Origin: an uncultured Bacteriovorax sp.
GTDB lineage: Bacteria > Bdellovibrionota > Bacteriovoracia > Bacteriovoracales > Bacteriovoracaceae
DNA: 8,337 nt
Direction of reading: 5' to 3'
NCBI GenBank assembly: GCA_946482295.1
Contig: CAMLRB010000156.1
Span: forward strand, 1-8,337
Below, in pieces: positions 1 to 5,731 of this stretch. The notes under the pieces were generated by a model. It ran no database searches. It saw only the letters and a list, made by a program, of their open reading frames with translations, and was not told the origin of the DNA. How positions within the stretch are numbered: position 1 is the stretch's first letter; the number at the start of each line of letters is the position of its first letter. Made by a program: the position numbers and the translations under genes.

Positions 1-34
1 CAACATGTCCAGCAATGACAACTCGAAGATTCAT
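1..34 (-). CDS. cysN: CysN-type GTPase, sulfate adenylyltransferase large subunit (5' end only)
   Basis: Only the first 11 codons lie in the window; the gene continues past the left edge. They read MNLRVVIAGHV, which is the beta strand and the start of the G1/P-loop of translation-factor-like GTPases (family pattern GHVDHGKS/T). The start codon overlaps the cysD stop in the sequence TAATG (32-36), so the two genes are very probably translationally coupled. CysN hydrolyses GTP to drive ATP sulfurylase, with CysD as the catalytic partner. The short leader before the P-loop and GHV, rather than the GSV of E. coli CysN, suggest an EF-Tu-like CysN subtype. Nothing of the rest, such as a fused CysC kinase domain, can be seen. 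The identity rests on the motif plus the position after cysD. Confidence 0.8.
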   Translation of the reverse strand, partial: MNLRVVIAGHV

Positions 35-852
35 TACATGTATCCTTTGACTCTAAGCTTTTGCATGGCATAGGTGTCGGCCTGATCTTGAGCTCTTCCA
101 GCTCTTTCACCAGTCTTAGTTACTTTTAATTCAGCTATCACTTTATCTAATGTGTCTGCATCCGAATCGATCGTCTTAGTGCAAGGAGCGCATCCGACAC
201 TACGGTAGCGTGTTCCATTTTTGGCATAATACAAATCGAGAGTAGGAATATTTTCTCGAGCGATATAATTCCAAATATCAAGTTCCGACCAATGCAGAAG
301 AGGGTGAACGCGAACATGAACTTCTGAAGGAAAATCTGTATTGTATTGATCCCAGAGTTCTGGAGGTTGTTCAACAAAATCCCATTTAAAACCTTCATCA
401 CGTGGAGAGAAGTAGCGCTCTTTTGCACGCGTTCCTTCTTCATCTCTTCTTATGGCGACGAAAATGGCCTGAAAAGGATTGGCCTTTAAAAATTCTTTAA
501 GGGCATCTGTCTTCAAGGCGGTACAACATTCAAGTCTTCCAATGGTGTGATTCATTCCCGAGTTGAGAGCAGTTTCATTTTTAGAAATGAGAAGATTGAG
601 TCCCCATTCTTTTACTTTCTCGTCCCGAAATTTAATCATCTCGGGAATTTTAAAAGTGGTATCAATATGAATCATAGGAAAAGGAGCGCGGCCGAAAAAC
701 GCTTTTCGCACCAACCATAACATGACAGTTGAATCTTTTCCCATCGACCAAAGCATGGCGAGCTTTGGAAATTTTTTATAGGCTTCACGAATAATATAGA
801 TGGATTGCTGCTCAAGTTCGTCTAAACGCGAATGAGCTAATTGATCCGTCAT
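34..852 (-). CDS. cysD: Sulfate adenylyltransferase small subunit CysD, cysteine-containing subtype
   Basis: Catalytic subunit of ATP sulfurylase (sulfate + ATP to APS + PPi), cytoplasmic, working with the CysN GTPase encoded directly downstream. The 272-residue protein has the PP-loop SMGKDS at 36-41, the IHIDTT strand at 61-66, RRDEEGTRAKER at 135-146 and the CysD-type C-terminus ERAGRAQD near 249-256. E. coli CysD is slightly longer (about 302). I start it at ATG 850-852 because a GGAG Shine-Dalgarno (858-861) lies 5 nt upstream. The frame stays open to an ATG at 934-936, but those 28 extra residues have no family resemblance and would span the promoter candidate. Unusual features are Cys109-Cys110 (CCTALK) and Cys221/Cys224 (GCAPCT), the pattern that holds a 4Fe-4S cluster in APS reductases (CysH). 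The overall layout and the cysN neighbour favour CysD over CysH; a reductase-like role is less likely but not excluded. Confidence 0.9.
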   Translation of the reverse strand: MTDQLAHSRLDELEQQSIYIIREAYKKFPKLAMLWSMGKDSTVMLWLVRKAFFGRAPFPMIHIDTTFKIPEMIKFRDEKVKEWGLNLLISKNETALNSGMNHTIGRLECCTALKTDALKEFLKANPFQAIFVAIRRDEEGTRAKERYFSPRDEGFKWDFVEQPPELWDQYNTDFPSEVHVRVHPLLHWSELDIWNYIARENIPTLDLYYAKNGTRYRSVGCAPCTKTIDSDADTLDKVIAELKVTKTGERAGRAQDQADTYAMQKLRVKGYM

Positions 853-857
853 GGAAA

Positions 858-861
858 CTCC
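858..861 (-). promoter_or_regulatory. Ribosome binding site that fixes the cysD start
   Basis: GGAG on the minus strand, 5 nt before ATG 850-852. It decides against the upstream in-frame ATG at 934-936. Confidence 0.75.
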
Positions 862-896
862 GTTTTCCCAAAGATAATTGTAAGAAATTAGTCTCA

Positions 897-905
897 ATTC
901 TAGCA
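897..905 (-). promoter_or_regulatory. Extended -10 promoter candidate for cysDN
   Basis: The minus strand reads TGCTAGAAT: a TGn extension directly before TAGAAT, a 5/6 match to the sigma70 -10 box. No good -35 lies 17 nt upstream, which extended -10 promoters tolerate. Transcription would start near 890 and leave a leader of about 38 nt that contains the cysD ribosome binding site. Confidence 0.55.
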
Positions 906-1002
906 TAAATTGGCAAAAAAGGCGCCATGTCACCATGAAAGGTGGAGTACTTTTGTAGATTTTTGTTTTATCCTATCCCAATAATCTTAAAAGAAGGTAC
1001 GT

Positions 1003-2649
1003 ATGATAAGCAGTCTTGTAATCGTTCTATCGGCACTATTCTCAGCTTCAGCACAAGCGGAATGGAAGAGTGAATCTATTCAAAATGTTCAAGTCCATTA
1101 CTATCTTCCGAAAGAGACAAGCTTCATGAATTTTGGAACGAAAAAAGCACTGATGATTAATCTTCATGGCTGTTCACAAAAAGCTGATGATCTTAAAAAA
1201 AATGGTAACTGGGAAAATGCAGCCGATGAATTCAATATGGTTGTTGTCCTTCCAAAAGTTCCCAATGGTGGAGTTTACTCTGGGTGCTGGGATTATTACG
1301 GTGCTGATCACACGACGGCCAATAGGCACAATGTACACGTTTTGAACGTAGTTAAAGGAATGCTGAATAAAGCAGAACTCAATATCGATCCTGCACAGGT
1401 TTATGTCTCAGGACTTTCTTCAGGTGGCGGTCTTTCAATGGTTCTTGGCTGTTTAGCTCCCGATGTTTTTGCTGGAATTGGTTTAAATGCCGGACCGTCT
1501 ACAGGAACAGCAGCAACTGAAATTTCTCGCCCGCAAACCTCATTTGAAAAAATGATGTCCACTTGCCGTGATCTCGGAAAAGCAAAACAAGAGTTCTTCA
1601 AAACTCAACTTACTTCGATCATTTATGGCAATAATGATTTTATTGTTTCAACCACATTTAACACTCACAATGCCGAGATCATGCGCAAAATTTATGGCGC
1701 TGAAAACAAGCTTACGTTTGATACAAAAAAGTTAGAAGGTTCACAAACTGACGGTACGGGAACAATGTGGGCCGATGAAAAAGGACCACGTGTTTCACTC
1801 ATTATGAACACAGGACTAGGCCACAACTGGCCAGCAGGCCAAGGTGGGAACAGTGGATCTTTTATTAACAAAAAAAGTATAAATTATCCTCATTACCTCG
1901 CCGAATTTTTTGCGACTAACAATCGTCGTTCGTCTAATATTAAACTTCCAGCACTGGCCATTGATCCGGTCATTGCAAAAGAATCACGCTTTCATGTCAG
2001 TGGAGCTGTTCGTGTTCCGTTCAACAAAGTCAAAGCGCTTAATGTTGTCGTTAAAAATCTAAAAACAAATTCAATCGTTGATCGGTTTAGCGCCACAGTT
2101 TCTCGCGATCATCGTTTCTTAGGTTTTTCAAAAGCTCTTCCAGATGGCGAATATGATTTTTCATTTGAACTTAATGCTGGAACTGGCATGAATCGTTTTT
2201 TCAAACGCCATTCATGGTTGGGGGAAGTGCAGGGAAGCAATGCTCCTCAGCTCGTTAATACTCACTTCCAAAGTGTGCGTGGTTGTCTAAAACTCAAAGG
2301 GCAAGCCGTCTCAGCTGATGGAGAATCACTTAAAGGTGTCTCTATTGTCGTTGACGAGAACGAGACTTTCACGGCCGATATTGGTGACGATACTCAATGG
2401 TCTTTCAAAACATGTGACCTCACTCCAGGCGAACACACGGCCAATGTGTTTACGGAAACTCAGGTTGGCAACAGAAGTAATGCTCAACAAATCATCTTTA
2501 AAACTGAAAAGAATTTGGCCGTCTCCACACTACAAGACCATATGGAAGCTAAACGCTTGAAATGGGCAGATTATGGGACGTTCTACCTGAAATATGGGAA
2601 TTCTCACTTCGCTCTTTATCTAGGAGAGGATGGAATCTGGAGGGATTAA
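1003..2649 (+). CDS. Secreted PHB-depolymerase-family serine esterase with C-terminal modules
   Basis: Exported alpha/beta-hydrolase of the esterase/PHB depolymerase family, expected to cleave polyhydroxyalkanoate or other polymer esters outside the cytoplasm. Residues 1-19 are a signal peptide ending in SASAQA (likely cut before Glu20). The catalytic domain spans about 25-305: oxyanion-region LHGCSQ (54-59), nucleophile elbow GLSSG with Ser139, probable Asp212 in YGNNDF, and His274 in GLGHNWPAG, a motif typical of PHB depolymerases. About 240 residues follow: a beta-rich segment (about 328-412), a second one (about 421-502) with Cys428 and Cys471 that could form a disulfide, and a Tyr/Trp-rich tail (503-548). 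These are plausibly substrate-binding or Ig-like modules. The start is supported by AGAAGG (992-997), 5 nt before the ATG. It is divergent from cysD; I find no convincing promoter for it in 906-990. The fold is sure; the substrate (PHB, acetyl-xylan, feruloyl ester) is not. Confidence 0.88.
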   Translation: MISSLVIVLSALFSASAQAEWKSESIQNVQVHYYLPKETSFMNFGTKKALMINLHGCSQKADDLKKNGNWENAADEFNMVVVLPKVPNGGVYSGCWDYYGADHTTANRHNVHVLNVVKGMLNKAELNIDPAQVYVSGLSSGGGLSMVLGCLAPDVFAGIGLNAGPSTGTAATEISRPQTSFEKMMSTCRDLGKAKQEFFKTQLTSIIYGNNDFIVSTTFNTHNAEIMRKIYGAENKLTFDTKKLEGSQTDGTGTMWADEKGPRVSLIMNTGLGHNWPAGQGGNSGSFINKKSINYPHYLAEFFATNNRRSSNIKLPALAIDPVIAKESRFHVSGAVRVPFNKVKALNVVVKNLKTNSIVDRFSATVSRDHRFLGFSKALPDGEYDFSFELNAGTGMNRFFKRHSWLGEVQGSNAPQLVNTHFQSVRGCLKLKGQAVSADGESLKGVSIVVDENETFTADIGDDTQWSFKTCDLTPGEHTANVFTETQVGNRSNAQQIIFKTEKNLAVSTLQDHMEAKRLKWADYGTFYLKYGNSHFALYLGEDGIWRD

Positions 2650-2663
2650 TCCTATCCTTTTTT
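2627..2663 (+). terminator. Weak intrinsic terminator candidate after the esterase gene
   Basis: AGGATGG (2627-2633) can pair with CCTATCCT (2651-2658) with one bulged T, leaving a 17-nt loop, and six T residues (2658-2663) follow at once. The hairpin overlaps the esterase stop codon. The stem is short and bulged, so termination may be partial. Confidence 0.35.
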
Positions 2664-2678
2664 CACGATTGTCCCTCT

Positions 2679-2692
2679 GAATTTTTAAATTC
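2679..2692. promoter_or_regulatory. AT-rich palindrome, operator candidate
   Basis: GAATTT-TT-AAATTC, two perfect 6-nt arms around a 2-nt centre. It ends 2 nt before the TACAAT element at 2695-2700, a position where a bound repressor would block RNA polymerase. AT-rich palindromes of this size also arise by chance. Confidence 0.25.
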
Positions 2693-2694
2693 GT

Positions 2695-2700
2695 TACAAT
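2695..2700 (+). promoter_or_regulatory. -10 promoter element directly before the 424-residue gene
   Basis: TACAAT matches the sigma70 -10 box at 5 of 6 positions. A TTGTCC at 2669-2674 could be the -35, but the 20-nt spacer is long. A start site 7-8 nt downstream would fall at 2707-2708, on the ATG itself, giving a leaderless mRNA. Confidence 0.35.
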
Positions 2701-2707
2701 CTTAGGC

Positions 2708-3982
2708 ATGAAATATCTCACTCTTTCATGCCTTTTCTTAAGCCTAGCTCTTTTTACTGTTCAGGCGAACAGTGACTGTATGTCACTTATGAAGGCCTTT
2801 AATAGTCAAACTCAATCATCGTCTCAATCACCCTTTAAAGACATGGATTTCTCAGCGAATGAACTCACAATCGTTCAGGAAGCATGGGGCGAACAGAAAT
2901 CAAAAACGAGTGAAACACGCGTTCGTAAATATCTTGCTTATGTTTTAAGTTTGAGTGAGAAAGAAAGACCATTAGCTCTTCGCGATCTCGCACAGCTTGA
3001 CCAATGGGAAGCGAATTCAAAACACATCAAAAAGTTTAATGAAATGGATGCGAAGATTTCAAAGAAGATCGCAGCTAAAAAAATCGTCGATCCAAGAGAT
3101 CAGGCCCGCTATACAGATCTCTATTACGGATGTCGTGCCCTTCGTCCCAATGAAGTGAATAAAAATGCCGCTAAAGATTTTAAGCGTTTTAACCTCTCAC
3201 TAAACCTCGGAACATTGGCCGCGAGTTATGCTTTTTATAATATGGATAAAGACTTCGATGCTGAATGGTTTACGAAACTTGGCTATGAAGTAGGGATCAC
3301 AGTTCTTTTTTCATATGTGGGTGGGAACATCCAGACGAAAGCGACAGATACACAAATTGTGAAATCACTTAAGAGTTATTTCATTGGGCGAATAATGGGA
3401 ACGACAGACATTCTCATTTACGATCCCTTGTTTAATGATGAAGATACGCGTGGTGAAAAAGTTTTTGCTGATTTGAAAAAACTCGAAGAGACTAATCCAG
3501 AATTTAAAAAACGAATTCAAGAGCTGAAAAAGAACTACGAAGAACGCGGTCTCTATCGCCGTTACAAAGACGAGCTCATTTCGAAACTTAAACAACTGCC
3601 CCATGTCGGTCTTGGCCTGAAAGGGGATTCACGTGATGAGAACGGACTTGACTGGAACAATTTAACGAAGGCCGACCTCGATCGACCTGAAGTGCAAGAC
3701 ATTCTCATTGCTGCAGCAATGGCAGAAGTTTACCAACAAAGAAAAGGGGAATGGATCGAATCGTCGAACTCTGGTGTAGATCGTTATGTTTTCAACTCTG
3801 TTTTTTACGGAGTGCAAATCCCTAAGAGCATAGTGCAAAATTTCATTACATATCAAATCCTTTGCATGGGGCAAGACAATCCCAAACTCTCTTTTACAAA
3901 GGCTGTTCTCTTCAATGTCTCTGCTAATTTTGCTGTTAATCAAGTGCTCTATGGCTATCGCGAAAAAGCAATCAATCAATAA
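2708..3982 (+). CDS. Exported protein of unknown function
   Basis: I do not recognise this 424-residue protein. Residues 1-20 form a clear signal peptide (a Lys, a hydrophobic core, cut after VQA), so it should reach the periplasm or the cell envelope. There is no lipobox. The mature part begins with a Ser/Gln-rich stretch (33-41) and a charged, helical region (about 50-160). Two moderately hydrophobic segments follow (about 165-177 and 191-206), then a short GTTDILIYDP block (231-240), a highly charged Lys/Glu helix region (about 248-295), and hydrophobic or amphipathic segments near 365-386 and 394-415. The pattern could mean a membrane-associated helical protein. Cysteines sit at 24, 141 and 386. 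The start is chosen for the signal peptide; its only Shine-Dalgarno-like AGG ends 1 nt before the ATG, too close for normal use. The gene is 58 nt after the esterase gene and may or may not be co-transcribed with it. Confidence 0.85.
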   Translation: MKYLTLSCLFLSLALFTVQANSDCMSLMKAFNSQTQSSSQSPFKDMDFSANELTIVQEAWGEQKSKTSETRVRKYLAYVLSLSEKERPLALRDLAQLDQWEANSKHIKKFNEMDAKISKKIAAKKIVDPRDQARYTDLYYGCRALRPNEVNKNAAKDFKRFNLSLNLGTLAASYAFYNMDKDFDAEWFTKLGYEVGITVLFSYVGGNIQTKATDTQIVKSLKSYFIGRIMGTTDILIYDPLFNDEDTRGEKVFADLKKLEETNPEFKKRIQELKKNYEERGLYRRYKDELISKLKQLPHVGLGLKGDSRDENGLDWNNLTKADLDRPEVQDILIAAAMAEVYQQRKGEWIESSNSGVDRYVFNSVFYGVQIPKSIVQNFITYQILCMGQDNPKLSFTKAVLFNVSANFAVNQVLYGYREKAINQ

Positions 3983-4034
3983 TTTTCACGCAGTCAAATA
4001 GCTCTCACGCTAAAGAGAAATTCTAAAATCTTCA

Positions 4035-4063
4035 TTGACCACCAACATTGATCTCACTAATGT
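4035..4063 (+). promoter_or_regulatory. Promoter candidate for the galE polysaccharide operon
   Basis: TTGACC (4035-4040, 5/6 match to -35) is followed after 17 nt by TAATGT (4058-4063, only 3/6 match to -10). Transcription would start near 4070, giving a leader of about 85 nt before galE. The inverted pair ACATT (4045-4049) and AATGT (4059-4063) lies inside it and may be a regulator site. I see nothing else in the 3983-4154 gap and no clear terminator for the upstream gene. Confidence 0.4.
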
Positions 4064-4154
4064 GTGCACGCTTTGGATTTTCTGAGGTTCAAAGTTTTTA
4101 CTTCCTAAATTGCTCTTTTGATTTTTCCTTCGTCATTAAAATTTTGAGGTCAAG

Positions 4155-5147
4155 ATGAGTATTCTAGTCACAGGTGGCGCTGGTTACATTGGTTCTCATG
4201 TCGTAAGCATGCTCGGGGAAGAGAATAAAGAAATTATCATTCTTGATAATCTCTCTACGGGAAAAATGGAGAATATCCTTTACGGAAAACTCGTTCTCGG
4301 TGATGTCGGAGACGAAGAACTCTTAGATGAAATTTTTTCGAAAAATATCATCGAAGCTGTTATTCATTTTGCAGGAAGTATTGTTGTACCGGAGAGTGTT
4401 CGAGATCCAGTTTCCTATTACAAAAACAATACTCTCAACTCTTACAAACTCATAAACGCTTGTCTTAGACATAAGGTAAGTAAGTTTATTTTTTCTTCAA
4501 CTGCGGCAGTTTATGGAATGCCTCAAGACGGAATTGCATCTGAAGAGACATTAACTTTACCCATCAATCCTTATGGGCGATCAAAATTAATGACGGAATG
4601 GATGTTACAGGATGTGGCCCACGCACACGAATTTTCCTATGTGGCCCTTCGTTATTTCAATGTGGCAGGTGCCAGTCGTTCTGGAAAAATCGGGCAATCA
4701 ACTCCGAAGGCCACGCATTTATTAAAGGCCGCTTCAGAGCTGGCCACTCACAAGCGCGAAGAAATGTCTGTCTTCGGGACTGATTATCCTACGAAAGACG
4801 GAACTTGCATTCGAGACTATATTCACGTTGATGATCTTGCGCGCGCACACCTGGATGCCCTTCGCTACCTGGAAACAAATAAAAAATCACAAGTCTTGAA
4901 TTGCGGTTATGGAAGAGGATTTACAGTTCTAGAAGTTTTAGATGCTGTAGAGAGAATCACCTCTCAAAAGTTGAATATTAAAAAAGATGCTCGAAGAGAA
5001 GGTGATGCTGTCATGCTGATCTCTAACGCTCAAAAAATTAAACAGGTTCTTGATTGGGAGCCGCGCTTTGATGATCTTACTTATATCGTTAAGTCTGCTA
5101 TTGAATGGGAGAAAAAACTTCCCAAATCTCAAGGAGAAGTTTCGTGA
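4155..5147 (+). CDS. galE: UDP-glucose 4-epimerase
   Basis: Cytoplasmic NAD-dependent epimerase that interconverts UDP-glucose and UDP-galactose, feeding precursors into the polysaccharide made by the genes downstream. This short-chain dehydrogenase-type protein has 330 residues, the usual GalE size. Visible are the Rossmann motif TGGAGYIG (6-13), acidic Asp31 ending beta-2 for NAD binding, catalytic SST (114-116) and the Tyr140-x3-Lys144 pair, then the FNVAGA block (168-173), DGTCIRDYIHVDDLA (215-229) and RREGD (280-284). The site that corresponds to E. coli Tyr299 appears to be Leu288, so acceptance of N-acetylated sugars (UDP-GlcNAc/GalNAc) cannot be excluded. GAGG at 4146-4149 lies 5 nt before the ATG. 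It is first in a run of four close genes, and its stop overlaps the GTG start of the next one. Confidence 0.93.
   Translation: MSILVTGGAGYIGSHVVSMLGEENKEIIILDNLSTGKMENILYGKLVLGDVGDEELLDEIFSKNIIEAVIHFAGSIVVPESVRDPVSYYKNNTLNSYKLINACLRHKVSKFIFSSTAAVYGMPQDGIASEETLTLPINPYGRSKLMTEWMLQDVAHAHEFSYVALRYFNVAGASRSGKIGQSTPKATHLLKAASELATHKREEMSVFGTDYPTKDGTCIRDYIHVDDLARAHLDALRYLETNKKSQVLNCGYGRGFTVLEVLDAVERITSQKLNIKKDARREGDAVMLISNAQKIKQVLDWEPRFDDLTYIVKSAIEWEKKLPKSQGEVS
5132..5136 (+). promoter_or_regulatory. Ribosome binding site that fixes the GTG start of the ATPase gene
   Basis: AGGAG inside the end of galE, 7 nt before GTG 5144-5146. It supports this start over the in-frame ATG at 5105, which has no comparable site and would overlap galE by 43 nt. 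Confidence 0.75.
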
Positions 5148-5722
5148 TTCATAGTAAAAGAAGATCAGTCTCTGTTTGGGATGTTGATCCAGCATCAACC
5201 ATGCTTCAGAAAATTCACTATAAACACGTAACTAAAAAATTAAAATCTTTTTCCGTTGTCAGTGAACATAGACATGAAGGCAAGACTACTGTTGCAGTTC
5301 TTCTTGCTCGTGGTCTCAGTGAAGTTTACGGAATGAAAGTGCTTCTGATGGATTTGAATCCAGAAGGAGATACATTACTCAATCAACATTTGAAAGAATC
5401 GAAGTCAGAAAATGGAATCATTGATAACCATCATTTTCCTTTTGATATTTTCCGTATGAAGAATCTCAAAATCGATTGGGCCAGAAACATCTTCGATGGT
5501 CTCTATTTTAATCGTATGATCAGTTATTTTACTGAAGAGTACGACATGGTCATCGTCGATTCTATGAGCCATGTTGGAGTTGCCGATACTTTTCTAAAAA
5601 TCAATACTGATACAAGTCTTGTTGTAAGCACTGAAAGATCTCTTAAGGCCCCTAAAAACAAACTCACTCAAGAACTTCTTTTGAACAAAAAACAAGTTCT
5701 AGGCGTCGTTTTCAACAAGTAG
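5144..5722 (+). CDS. ParA/BY-kinase-like ATPase of polysaccharide export
   Basis: Cytoplasmic P-loop ATPase of 192 residues, related to the kinase domain of Wzc/CpsD tyrosine kinases and to ParA/MinD. It probably partners the Wzz-type membrane protein encoded next. The N-terminal stretch (about 15-40) ending in KSFSVVS resembles the lead-in to the P-loop of BY-kinases. Walker A is HEGKTT (44-49, Lys47), Walker A' is LLMDLNPEGD (67-76, Asp70) and Walker B is MVIVD (135-139, Asp139). Compared with the family pattern PGEGKST, the Pro and first Gly are replaced by Arg-His. No tyrosine occurs after residue 133, so the C-terminal Tyr cluster that BY-kinases autophosphorylate is absent; it may be an ATPase rather than a kinase. 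The gene starts with GTG overlapping the galE stop (GTGA), which implies translational coupling, and ends 9 nt before the next gene. ParA-family origin is secure; the role is inferred from context. Confidence 0.8.
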   Translation: MIHSKRRSVSVWDVDPASTMLQKIHYKHVTKKLKSFSVVSEHRHEGKTTVAVLLARGLSEVYGMKVLLMDLNPEGDTLLNQHLKESKSENGIIDNHHFPFDIFRMKNLKIDWARNIFDGLYFNRMISYFTEEYDMVIVDSMSHVGVADTFLKINTDTSLVVSTERSLKAPKNKLTQELLLNKKQVLGVVFNK

Positions 5723-5731
5723 AGAAATGTT

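Noticed and set aside
853..936. N-terminal extension of cysD to the ATG at 934-936
   Set aside because: It has no ribosome binding site match, no CysD resemblance, and would cover the extended -10 promoter; GGAG at 858-861 supports the start at 852.
929..943. CACC...GGTG inverted repeat between cysD and the esterase gene
   Set aside because: Arms of 4 nt are within chance expectation and no further structure supports a regulatory site.
2318..2560. Plus-strand frame within the esterase gene
   Set aside because: It is a +2-type shadow of the esterase C-terminal region with basic, low-complexity composition.
3365..3979. Minus-strand open frames 3365-3604 and 3662-3979
   Set aside because: They lie inside the plus-strand signal-peptide gene, which reads as a full secreted protein; no independent support.
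3983..4034. Possible terminator after the 424-residue gene
   Set aside because: CTCT/AGAG arms near 4002-4018 are only 4 nt and no T-run follows.
5105..5143. ATG start for the ATPase gene inside galE
   Set aside because: The GTG at 5144 has an AGGAG site at ideal spacing and the typical stop/start overlap; the extra 13 residues are just galE read in another frame.
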